Shown here in pieces: positions 6,281 to 13,089 of a DNA stretch of 15,738 nt. Made by a program: the position numbers and the translations under genes. The notes under the pieces were generated by a model. It worked only from the letters and a program-made list of their open reading frames with translations, ran no database searches and had not been told where the DNA came from. The DNA is taken from positions 1 through 15,738 of the forward strand of contig PWWF01000147.1 in NCBI GenBank assembly GCA_003561595.1. Direction: 5' to 3'. Source of the stretch: Paracoccaceae bacterium (lineage in GTDB: Bacteria > Pseudomonadota > Alphaproteobacteria > Rhodobacterales > Rhodobacteraceae). The first letter of the stretch is position 1, and the number at the start of each line of letters is the position of its first letter.

Positions 6281-6850
6281 ATGAAGATGCTCCGCGCCTT
6301 TCTCAATCCTGCCGTTACGGCATTGCTGCTCTTTTTCGCAGCAACGCCCGCCTGGGCGAGTCATGCCAGCTCCAGCGCCGAGGTACTGGATCTGCTGGAA
6401 GAGCTGAAAGACCCCGAGCAGGAACGCTGGCAACGCATCGAGCGGCAGATCGCGCGGCTGTGGTCGCGGTCAGGTTCGGCCAGTGCCGATCTGATGCTCA
6501 ATCGCGGGCGCGAGGCGTTGCAGCTTGGCGACAGCGATGCCGCGATCGAGCATTTCTCGGCGCTGATCGACCATGCCCCCGATTTTGCAGAAGGCTATCA
6601 CGCCCGCGCCACGGCGTGGTTCATGGCGGGCGATCTGGGGCTTGCGATGGATGATCTGATCGAGACGCTGGCGCGCAACCCGCTGCATTTCTCGGCTCTG
6701 GCGGGGCTGGGCCGCATCTTCGAGGATCTGGGCGAGGATACGCGCGCACAGGCCGCCTATGGCGAAGCGGCTGCTATACATCCGCACCGGCGTGACATAA
6801 AAGCGGCGCTGGAACGGGTCGAGCGGCGCCTGGTCGGCATGACGCTCTGA
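6281..6850 (+). CDS. Exported tetratricopeptide-repeat protein
   Basis: A 189-residue protein with a clear Sec signal peptide: MKMLR, a hydrophobic stretch (11-22) and a probable cleavage site after Ala26 in TPAWA|SHA, so it should be periplasmic. The mature part holds about three TPR units (roughly 69-102, 103-136 and 137-170) with the usual small and aromatic positions (GDSDAAIEHFSALIDHAP, GDLGLAMDDLIETLARNP, GEDTRAQAAYGEAAAIHP). It has no catalytic domain; TPR proteins act as protein-binding scaffolds. I preferred the ATG at 6281 over 6254 because the signal peptide begins there. It is divergent from the SCP2 gene and 21 bases ahead of the helicase, which may share its transcript. The partner is unknown. 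Confidence 0.85.
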   Translation: MKMLRAFLNPAVTALLLFFAATPAWASHASSSAEVLDLLEELKDPEQERWQRIERQIARLWSRSGSASADLMLNRGREALQLGDSDAAIEHFSALIDHAPDFAEGYHARATAWFMAGDLGLAMDDLIETLARNPLHFSALAGLGRIFEDLGEDTRAQAAYGEAAAIHPHRRDIKAALERVERRLVGMTL

Positions 6851-6871
6851 CCCTCGCCGGAAGAGGTGTTG

Positions 6872-9688
6872 ATGAACATGCGCGCGCAATCGCGGGTCGT
6901 CGCGGTGCTTGGTCCCACCAATACCGGCAAGACTCATTACGCCATCGAACGGATGCTGGCGCATCGCACGGGTGTGATCGGCCTGCCCCTGCGCCTGCTG
7001 GCGCGCGAGGTCTATGACCGCATCCGCGCCATACGCGGCCCCGATTGCGTGGCGCTGGTGACCGGCGAGGAACGGATCGTGCCCGACCGCACGCAATACT
7101 GGGTCTGCACGGTCGAGGCGATGCCGCTGGAAATCGGCGCGGATTTCGTGGCCGTTGACGAGATCCAGCTTTGCGGCGACGCGGATCGCGGCCATGTCTT
7201 TACCGACCGGCTGCTGCATGCGCGCGGGCTGCACGAGACATTGTTCATGGGGTCCGACACCATGCGCGGGGCAATCTCGGCGCTGGTGCCGGGGGCGCTG
7301 TTCCAGCGCCGCGAGCGCATGTCGCAACTGACCTACTCAGGTTCGAAAAAGATAAGCAGAATGCCCGCACGCAGCGCAATCGTGGGGTTCAGTGTTGAAA
7401 ATGTGTATGCAATCGCTGAACTGATCCGTCGCCAGAAAGGCGGCTGCGCGGTCGTGATGGGTGCGCTGTCGCCGCGCACGCGCAATGCGCAGGTGGAACT
7501 GTATCAGAATGGCGATGTCGATTATCTGGTGGCGACAGATGCCATCGGCATGGGGTTGAACCTGGATGTCAAGCATGTGGCTTTTTCGGCCACGCGCAAG
7601 TTTGACGGCCGCCGCATGCGCCCGCTGGCCCCGGATGAACTGGCCCAGATCGCGGGCCGCGCCGGGCGCTACCAGAATGACGGCAGCTTCGGCGTAACCG
7701 GAGAGGCCCGCCCCCTGCCCGATGAGGTCGCCGCCGCCATCGAAAGCCACACCTTCCTGCCCATGCGCAAGCTGCAATGGCGCAACGGGCGGTTGGATTT
7801 CCGTAGCGCTGATCGGCTGATCGCCTCGCTTGAACAGCAGACTCAGGATGAATGGCTGTCGCGCGCCCGTGATGCCGAGGATCTGACCGCGCTCAAGACC
7901 CTTGCGCCCATGCCCGAAATTCAGGACCGCCTGCGCGATGCGCGCGACCTGAAACTGCTGTGGGATATCTGCCGCGTGCCCGATTTTCGCGGCATCTCGG
8001 CCACCGAGCATGCCGGGCTTCTGGCGCGCCTGTTCGAGTTCCTGCATGGCGCGGGACAGATCGATCAGGACTGGCTGGCGCGCAACATCCAGCGCATCGA
8101 CCGCACCGATGGCGATATCGACACGCTGTCGCGGCGGTTGGCACATATCCGCACATGGACCTATGTCGCGCAGCGCAAGGGCTGGGTGGCTGATGAAAAG
8201 CATTGGCGAGAGGCGACGCGCGCGGTAGAAGATCGCTTGTCGGACGCGCTGCATGCCCGCCTGACGCAGCGATTTGTTGACCGGCGCACAAGTGTACTGA
8301 TGCGCCGGTTGAAGCAGAAGGAGAGCCTTGTGGCCGAGGTGAACGACAAGGGCGAAGTGACCGTCGAGGGCGAGTTGATCGGACGGCTGGAAGGGTTTCG
8401 CTTCCGCCAGGACCAGTCTGCCTCGGCGGATGAGGCAAAGACACTGCGCCAGGCATCCATCGCCGCGCTGACACCGCTGTTTCATCTGCGCGCGGACAGC
8501 TTCTATAACGCACCCGATACCGAGTTCGATCTGACCGAACAGGGCGGGCTTATGTGGGGCACGACCGCCGTCGGCAAGCTGACACGCGGCGATGACCCGC
8601 TGCGCCCGCAGGTCACGGCCTTTGTCGATGATGAGGCCGGCCCCGATGTCGCCGACAAGGTGCGCCGCCGATTGCAACATTTCATCGACCGGCGCATCGC
8701 GGCGCAGTTCGAACCCCTTATGGCCATGAGCCGGGATGAGGCGCTGAGCGGGCTGGCCCGTGGCGTGGCCTTTCAACTGGTCGAGGCGATGGGCGTCATC
8801 CCGCGCGAGACGATCGCGAATGACATCCGCGCGCTGGATCAGGATGCGCGCGGGCTGCTGCGCAAGCACGGCGTGCGATTCGGTCAGTTCACGATATTCC
8901 TGCCCGCGCTGCTGAAACCCGCGCCCACACGGCTGCGGCTGGTGCTGCGCGCGCTTGCGGACGGGCTGGACGAATTTCCCGAAAGCCCGCCTGCCGGGCT
9001 GGTCACGATCCCGCATCTATCCGAGGTTCCGTCTGCGCATTACATCATGGCGGGCTATCGCCCGGCGGGTGCGCGGGCCATCCGCATCGACATGCTGGAG
9101 CGTTTGGCCGACTTGTTGCGGGCCTGCGACAGCCGTGGCGGGTTCGAGGCGACGCCCGACATGCTGTCGATCACCGGCACGACGCTGGAGCAATTCGCCG
9201 ATCTGATGGCCGGGTTGGGCTACAAGGCCGAACGGGGCGAACGGCCCAAGGAAAAGCCTGTCACCCCCGAAGCGATCACCTCGCCAGAGGATGCGCCTGC
9301 CGACCAAGGGGGCACCGCGCCCGAGGATACGCCTGCGCCCGAAGCGGCAACCGAAACCCCTGCCGAGGCACCGGAACCCAAGGCAGAGGCCGAGCCCGCC
9401 CCCGCCACCGAGGGCGAACAGCCCCCCGCCCCTGCTGCGCCCGAGCCGGACCAGCTGGAGGTATTCTATACCTTTACCTGGGCCCCGCGCCCCCGTCGCG
9501 ATACCCGCCCCGCGCGCAAGCAGCAAGACGCCCGGCCCAAGGGTGGCAAGCCCAAGGGCGGCAAGCCGCAGGGCAAGAAACCCCCGCAAAAGCGCGAGCA
9601 CAGCGCCGCCCCGCCCCGCAAATCCGACCGGATCGACCCTGACAATCCGTTCGCAGCGGCCTTGATGGGGCTGAAAACGCGCGAGTGA
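6872..9688 (+). CDS. SUV3-like superfamily 2 RNA helicase with long disordered C-terminal tail
   Basis: A 938-residue ATP-dependent RNA helicase related to mitochondrial SUV3, which works with RNA-degrading enzymes. Motifs are Walker A GPTNTGKT (14-21), the DExH-type box DEIQ (96-99), ATDAIGMGLNLDV (about 221-233) and QIAGRAGRY (259-267), followed by a long helical region typical of SUV3. From about residue 786 the protein becomes low complexity: a Pro/Glu/Ala-rich acidic part, a short EVFYTFTW island (863-870), then a Lys/Gly/Arg-rich basic part ending in DPDNPFAAALMGL. The tail probably is disordered and binds RNA or partners. Start choice: GGAAGAGG (6859-6866) is five bases before the ATG at 6872; GTG 6866 and ATG 6878 are alternatives. 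It is followed by the S4 protein with adjacent or overlapping ends. Its role in bacteria is poorly defined; RNA turnover is the likely one. Confidence 0.88.
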   Translation: MNMRAQSRVVAVLGPTNTGKTHYAIERMLAHRTGVIGLPLRLLAREVYDRIRAIRGPDCVALVTGEERIVPDRTQYWVCTVEAMPLEIGADFVAVDEIQLCGDADRGHVFTDRLLHARGLHETLFMGSDTMRGAISALVPGALFQRRERMSQLTYSGSKKISRMPARSAIVGFSVENVYAIAELIRRQKGGCAVVMGALSPRTRNAQVELYQNGDVDYLVATDAIGMGLNLDVKHVAFSATRKFDGRRMRPLAPDELAQIAGRAGRYQNDGSFGVTGEARPLPDEVAAAIESHTFLPMRKLQWRNGRLDFRSADRLIASLEQQTQDEWLSRARDAEDLTALKTLAPMPEIQDRLRDARDLKLLWDICRVPDFRGISATEHAGLLARLFEFLHGAGQIDQDWLARNIQRIDRTDGDIDTLSRRLAHIRTWTYVAQRKGWVADEKHWREATRAVEDRLSDALHARLTQRFVDRRTSVLMRRLKQKESLVAEVNDKGEVTVEGELIGRLEGFRFRQDQSASADEAKTLRQASIAALTPLFHLRADSFYNAPDTEFDLTEQGGLMWGTTAVGKLTRGDDPLRPQVTAFVDDEAGPDVADKVRRRLQHFIDRRIAAQFEPLMAMSRDEALSGLARGVAFQLVEAMGVIPRETIANDIRALDQDARGLLRKHGVRFGQFTIFLPALLKPAPTRLRLVLRALADGLDEFPESPPAGLVTIPHLSEVPSAHYIMAGYRPAGARAIRIDMLERLADLLRACDSRGGFEATPDMLSITGTTLEQFADLMAGLGYKAERGERPKEKPVTPEAITSPEDAPADQGGTAPEDTPAPEAATETPAEAPEPKAEAEPAPATEGEQPPAPAAPEPDQLEVFYTFTWAPRPRRDTRPARKQQDARPKGGKPKGGKPQGKKPPQKREHSAAPPRKSDRIDPDNPFAAALMGLKTRE

Positions 9689-9690
9689 GC

Positions 9691-10065
9691 ATGGAGCCGC
9701 GCCCGACACTTCGGCTGGACAAATGGCTGTGGCAGGCGCGCTTCGTCAAATCGCGCGCGCTGGCGGCCAAGCTGGTGGCGGGGCCGGGCATGCGGGTCAA
9801 TTCCGTGCCGGTCGCCAAACCGGCCTTTGCCGTGGGGATCGGCGATGTGCTGACCTTTGCACTGGGCGCGCGTATCGTCATGGTCCGCATCCGGGCGCTG
9901 GGCACCCGCCGCGGCCCGGCCCCAGAGGCGAGGATGCTCTATGATGACCTCTCGCCCCCGCCGCCGCCCCCCGATCTGTCGCGCCCCAAACCGGTCGCGG
10001 GCGGGCGCCCCGACAAGCGCGACCGTCGCCGAATTGCCGCAGCGCTGCGTGATCCGCTTGATTGA
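9691..10065 (+). CDS. S4-domain RNA-binding protein, HslR/Hsp15-like
   Basis: A 124-residue basic protein whose N-terminal half is an S4 RNA-binding domain: LRLDKWLWQARFVKSRALAA (about 8-27), then VNSVPVAKPAFAVGIGDVL and a short beta hairpin. The remainder is Pro/Arg/Lys-rich. The layout fits Hsp15 (HslR), which in E. coli binds the 50S subunit carrying a stalled nascent chain and helps recycle it. The start could be the GTG at 9685, which overlaps the helicase stop in GTGA, or the ATG at 9691; I list the ATG because neither has a strong ribosome site and the domain fits both. Its position right after the helicase supports co-transcription and a shared RNA-related job. Confidence 0.87.
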   Translation: MEPRPTLRLDKWLWQARFVKSRALAAKLVAGPGMRVNSVPVAKPAFAVGIGDVLTFALGARIVMVRIRALGTRRGPAPEARMLYDDLSPPPPPPDLSRPKPVAGGRPDKRDRRRIAAALRDPLD

Positions 10066-10086
10066 TTTTTGTCCGAGGGTTATCTG
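10058..10086 (+). promoter_or_regulatory. Possible fdxA promoter
   Basis: TTGATT (10058-10063) and TATCTG (10081-10086) are 17 bases apart, which would start transcription near 10093 and give fdxA a leader of about 48 bases. The -35 box overlaps the stop codon of the S4 gene. The match is moderate, and the region also forms an inverted repeat. Confidence 0.35.
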
Positions 10087-10099
10087 ACCCCCGTCGGAC
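10071..10099. repeat. Inverted repeat upstream of fdxA
   Basis: GTCCGAGGGT (10071-10080) pairs with ACCC (10087-10090) and, after a three-base bulge, TCGGAC (10094-10099). GTCGG (10093-10097) can alternatively pair with CCGAC (10106-10110). The repeat covers the putative fdxA spacer, -10 box and start, so it could be an operator or, less likely, a terminator; no U-tract follows it. Confidence 0.45.
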
Positions 10100-10140
10100 A
10101 TCGGGCCGACAGGACAGCAGCTTTACAAGGACCGGGCTTC

Positions 10141-10479
10141 ATGACCTATGTGGTGATCGACAATTGCATTGCCTGCAAATACACCGACTGCGTCGAGGTG
10201 TGCCCCGTGGACTGTTTTTACGAGGGCGAGAACATGCTGGTCATCCACCCCGATGAATGCATCGATTGCGGCGTCTGCGAGCCCGAATGCCCCGCCGATG
10301 CCATCCGCCCTGACACTGAGCCGGATATGGAGCCATGGGTGGAGTTCAATCGCAAGTATTCGGTGCAATGGCCGGTCATCATAACCAAGAAGGACCCGCT
10401 GCCGGACGCGACCGAGCGTGATGGCGAGCCCGACAAGATGAGCAAATACTTCTCCGAAGCCCCGGGCGAAGGCGGCTGA
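10141..10479 (+). CDS. fdxA: 7Fe ferredoxin FdxA ([3Fe-4S][4Fe-4S])
   Basis: A 112-residue low-potential electron carrier of the Azotobacter ferredoxin I type. The cysteine pattern is complete. By comparison with that protein, Cys9, Cys17 and Cys50 would hold the [3Fe-4S] cluster, and Cys21, Cys40, Cys43 and Cys46 the [4Fe-4S] cluster; Cys12 and Cys25 are the conserved free cysteines. The segments [17 protein letters not shown] (13-29) and [16 protein letters not shown] (36-51) are nearly invariant in the family. The C-terminal part ([21 protein letters not shown]) wraps the clusters in known structures. The ATG at 10141 is preceded by AAGGA. It lies between the S4 protein and carD, an arrangement I recall as common in alphaproteobacteria; its redox partner is not shown here. 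Confidence 0.97.
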   Translation: MTYVVIDNCIACKYTDCVEVCPVDCFYEGENMLVIHPDECIDCGVCEPECPADAIRPDTEPDMEPWVEFNRKYSVQWPVIITKKDPLPDATERDGEPDKMSKYFSEAPGEGG

Positions 10480-10526
10480 CCGCGCCAGATAGCGCATATT
10501 TGTTATCCAAGCTCTGCCAACGCGCT

Positions 10527-10554
10527 TTGATTCGGCGCGATTTTATGCTATGGA
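10527..10554 (+). promoter_or_regulatory. Possible carD promoter
   Basis: TTGATT (10527-10532) and TATGGA (10549-10554) are 16 bases apart, in the most AT-rich part of the fdxA-carD gap. Transcription would start near 10561, only 24 bases before the terminator-like hairpin at 10585-10612. Other alignments in this stretch are equally weak. Confidence 0.3.
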
Positions 10555-10584
10555 TTGTAAACGAAGTATGAAACCGTCCCGGAC

Positions 10585-10612
10585 CGGCAGTGCTGCCAGC
10601 TGCCGTTTTTTT
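10585..10612 (+). terminator. Intrinsic terminator between fdxA and carD
   Basis: CGGCAG (10585-10590) pairs with CTGCCG (10600-10605) across a short loop and is followed by seven T (10606-10612). An alternative inner pairing of GGCAG with CTGCC is also possible. It lies 105 bases past the fdxA stop and 87 bases before carD, so it ends fdxA mRNA, acts as an attenuator in a carD leader, or both. Confidence 0.75.
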
Positions 10613-10699
10613 GTCGCTCATCGGAAATCGAATCGCAGGAAGTGCTTGTCCTGTGGTCGGTCTTTTTTGCTGCGTCGGGGCCAGAAGGGGAAGTCGTGA

Positions 10700-11209
10700 A
10701 TGTCGAAAGCCAAGAAAGCCGAGTTTCGTCCCAATGATTTCGTGGTCTATCCTGCGCATGGCGTGGGCCAGATCGTTTCCATCGAGGAACAGGAAATCGC
10801 AGGGCTGAAGCTTGAACTGTTTGTCATTTCCTTCGAGAAAGAGAAGATGACCCTGCGCGTCCCGACCAACAAGGCGGTGACTGTGGGCATGCGGTCGCTC
10901 GCCTCGCCGGAACTGGTGGACAAGGCACTTGCAACCCTGAAGGGCAAGGCGCGGGTCAAGCGGGCGATGTGGTCGCGCCGCGCGCAGGAATATGAACAGA
11001 AGATCAATTCCGGCGATCTGCTGGCCATTGCCGAGGTCGTGCGCGACCTGCACCGCAATGATGACCAGCGCGAGCAGTCCTATTCCGAACGGCAACTCTA
11101 TGAGGCCGCGCTGGAGCGGCTGACCCGCGAAGTGGCGGCTGTCGTGGGCGGGGACGAATCCATCGCCCAGAAGCAGGTGAATGACGTGCTGGTGTCGCGC
11201 GCCGCATGA
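10700..11209 (+). CDS. carD: CarD-family RNA polymerase-binding transcription regulator
   Basis: A 169-residue regulator that binds the RNA polymerase beta subunit and stabilises open complexes at promoters. The N-terminal RNA polymerase-interacting Tudor-like domain (about 9-68) starts [24 protein letters not shown], and the C-terminal helical DNA-binding domain (about 75-165) holds the conserved [28 protein letters not shown] segment with the tryptophan that contacts DNA at the upstream edge of the bubble. In Rhodobacterales CarD is reported to help the many promoters lacking T at -7, and to act negatively on its own promoter. The ATG at 10700 is preceded by GAAGGGGAAG. A leader with an intrinsic terminator precedes it and a strong terminator follows. 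Confidence 0.96.
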   Translation: MSKAKKAEFRPNDFVVYPAHGVGQIVSIEEQEIAGLKLELFVISFEKEKMTLRVPTNKAVTVGMRSLASPELVDKALATLKGKARVKRAMWSRRAQEYEQKINSGDLLAIAEVVRDLHRNDDQREQSYSERQLYEAALERLTREVAAVVGGDESIAQKQVNDVLVSRAA

Positions 11210-11226
11210 ATTCTTGCTGATCGTGC

Positions 11227-11257
11227 AAAAGCGCCCGCAGATCCTGCGGGCGTTTTT
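11227..11257 (+). terminator. Intrinsic terminator of carD
   Basis: CGCCCGCAG (11232-11240) and CTGCGGGCG (11244-11252) form a perfect 9-bp stem with a 3-base loop, flanked by AAAA and TTTTT. It begins 18 bases after the carD stop codon and is a strong, nearly symmetrical terminator. Confidence 0.93.
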
Positions 11258-11277
11258 CATGCGCAGTGCATGTTGGC

Positions 11278-11308
11278 CGGGGGCTTGTCCAGCCCCCGCC
11301 CGCTGGAC
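11278..11308 (+). promoter_or_regulatory. Two mutually exclusive hairpins upstream of yebC
   Basis: CGGGGGCT (11278-11285) pairs with AGCCCCCG (11291-11298). GTCCAGC (11287-11293) pairs with GCTGGAC (11302-11308). The two stems share bases 11287-11298 and cannot form together. Neither is followed by a U-tract. They lie between the carD terminator and the yebC ribosome site, so they are part of the yebC leader only if transcription starts before 11278. Confidence 0.4.
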
Positions 11309-11348
11309 TAAGAGACATCGAAACAACGCACACCGTCGGAGGAGAACC

Positions 11349-12089
11349 ATGGCAGGCCATTCAAAATGGGCGAATATCCAGCACCGCAAGGGCCGTCAGG
11401 ATGCCGTGCGCGCCAAGCTGTTTTCCAAGCTGTCGAAAGAGATCACGGTGGCCGCCAAGATGGGCGATCCCGACCCCGACAAGAACCCGCGCCTGCGTCT
11501 GGCCGTCAAAGAGGCCAAGGCCGCGTCGATGCCCAAGGACAATATCGAACGCGCCATCAAGAAATCGCTGGGCGGCGAGGCCGAAAGCTATGAGGAAATC
11601 CGCTATGAAGGCTATGGCCCGAATGGCGTTGCCGTGATTGTCGAGGCGATGACCGACAATCGCAACCGGACGGCCTCGAATGTGCGTTCGACCTTTTCCA
11701 AGAATGGCGGCAATCTGGGCGAGACAGGGTCGGTGGCCTTCATGTTCGACCGCAAGGGGCAGGTCGTCTATCCGGCGGCGGTCGGCGATGGCGACACGGT
11801 TCTGATGGCCGCGATCGATGCAGGGGCCGAGGATGTCGAAAGCAGCGAGGACGGGCATGTCATCTGGTGTGCCGACACGGATCTGGCCGCTGTCTCCACG
11901 GCGCTGGAAGCGGAACTTGGCGAGGCCGAAAGCACGCGTCTGGTCTGGAAGCCGCAGACCGTGACCGAGCTTGATCTGGATGGTGCGCGCGCTCTGTTCA
12001 AGCTGATCGAGGCGCTGGAAGATGATGATGATGTGCAGAACGTGACCGCGAATTTCGAGGTCACGGATGAGGTGATGGCCGAACTCTGA
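11349..12089 (+). CDS. yebC: YebC/PmpR-family protein (TACO1-like)
   Basis: A 246-residue member of the universal YebC family, annotated as DNA-binding regulators (PmpR) and more recently linked to translation: the mitochondrial relative TACO1 and bacterial YebC help ribosomes through difficult sequences. The N-terminus [18 protein letters not shown] is the family hallmark; further conserved segments are [28 protein letters not shown] (45-72), [14 protein letters not shown] (about 83-96) and [32 protein letters not shown] (98-129). The C-terminal acidic region is usual. The ATG at 11349 is preceded by GGAGGAG. In many bacteria yebC is followed by ruvC; here it instead meets a permease gene convergently after 37 bases, with no clear terminator. 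Confidence 0.96.
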   Translation: MAGHSKWANIQHRKGRQDAVRAKLFSKLSKEITVAAKMGDPDPDKNPRLRLAVKEAKAASMPKDNIERAIKKSLGGEAESYEEIRYEGYGPNGVAVIVEAMTDNRNRTASNVRSTFSKNGGNLGETGSVAFMFDRKGQVVYPAAVGDGDTVLMAAIDAGAEDVESSEDGHVIWCADTDLAAVSTALEAELGEAESTRLVWKPQTVTELDLDGARALFKLIEALEDDDDVQNVTANFEVTDEVMAEL

Positions 12090-12126
12090 AAACAGCACCG
12101 CGCGCAGCCCCCTTGCCCTCAACCGA

Positions 12127-13026
12127 TCATGGGGTCGCGATCACGCGCCGGGTTTCCTTGCGCAGCATCGCCTCGCGCCAGGTGATGAACAGCACCGACC
12201 CCATGATCACGCCGCCACCCAGGATGACGAAGACATCCACCCCTTCACCGAAAACCGCCGCACCGAGGATCACTGCCCAGACCAGTTGCAAGAAGGTGAC
12301 AGGCTGCGTGACAGTGATGGGGGCGGCAGCGAAGGCCAGTGTCATCGTGAAATGACCTGCTGTGGCAAAGGCCGCGATCCAGAACAGCCAGAAGATCTGC
12401 ACAGGCGTCGGCGGCACCCAGACGGCATAGGCGAAGGGCGCAAGGCAGATCGTCACCGTGATCGAGAGCATGCCGACCACGACAGCCGCATTCACCTGCC
12501 CTGACATCCGCTTGGCCATCAGATACGACATCGCGAACAGGATCGCCGTGCCCAGCATCGCGATATGGCCGGTCGAGATTTCTCGCAAGCCGGGGCGCAG
12601 AATGATCAGCGCGCCAGCAAAAGCGACCAGAACAGCGATGATGCGTCGCATGGCCAGTCTTTCGCCCAGAAAGAGCGCTGCGCCCAGGGTCACATAGATC
12701 GGCGAGAGGTAGTTCATTGCCGTGACCTCGGCGAGCGGGATGCGGGTCATGGCGTAGAACCACAGGATCACGCCCAGCGCATGGACAAAGCCGCGCAATC
12801 CGTAGAAGGACAGCGCGCGCGCCGAATAGGGGGCCGCGCGCAGGGATGAGAGCATGGGCAGCAGGAATACCAGCCCCAGCAGATAGCGCAGAAACGCCGA
12901 TTGCGCGGCGGGCATGTCATCGCCCATATGTTTGACCAGTGCCGTCACGGCAACGAAGCACAGCCCCGTCACCAGCATCCAGAATATGCCCGCAACAGGG
13001 CGCGCGGCAGCAGAAGTGTTTATCAT
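12127..13026 (-). CDS. DMT-superfamily (EamA) inner-membrane permease
   Basis: A 299-residue integral membrane protein of the drug/metabolite transporter superfamily, with about ten hydrophobic helices arranged as two EamA halves (roughly residues 10-140 and 150-285). Conserved hints are the LRYLLG segment in helix 2, the GLRGFVHALGVILWFYAM block in helices 3 to 4, and LGERLAMRR between the halves, with FGEGVD at the matching place in the second half. Such proteins export or import amino acids, nucleotide precursors or other small metabolites; the substrate cannot be read from sequence. The ATG at 13026 is my choice; a GTG two codons upstream at 13032 is equally open and neither has a clear ribosome site. 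It lies 63 bases after cckA on the same strand and may be read from it. Confidence 0.9.
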   Translation of the reverse strand: MINTSAAARPVAGIFWMLVTGLCFVAVTALVKHMGDDMPAAQSAFLRYLLGLVFLLPMLSSLRAAPYSARALSFYGLRGFVHALGVILWFYAMTRIPLAEVTAMNYLSPIYVTLGAALFLGERLAMRRIIAVLVAFAGALIILRPGLREISTGHIAMLGTAILFAMSYLMAKRMSGQVNAAVVVGMLSITVTICLAPFAYAVWVPPTPVQIFWLFWIAAFATAGHFTMTLAFAAAPITVTQPVTFLQLVWAVILGAAVFGEGVDVFVILGGGVIMGSVLFITWREAMLRKETRRVIATP

Positions 13027-13089
13027 GTTCACTATCTTGCACGCCCGCGCCGTTCAGGCAAGCGATGTGATCGGGATGCTTGTGTCGGG

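Noticed and set aside
7337..9016. 559-codon frame antisense to the helicase
   Set aside because: The helicase frame carries all SF2 motifs; the antisense translation has no recognisable domain and is a GC-bias artefact.
10500..10512. TTATCCAA resembling a DnaA box
   Set aside because: Single imperfect match with no cluster, no AT-rich unwinding region with further boxes and no dnaA, dnaN or hemE nearby.
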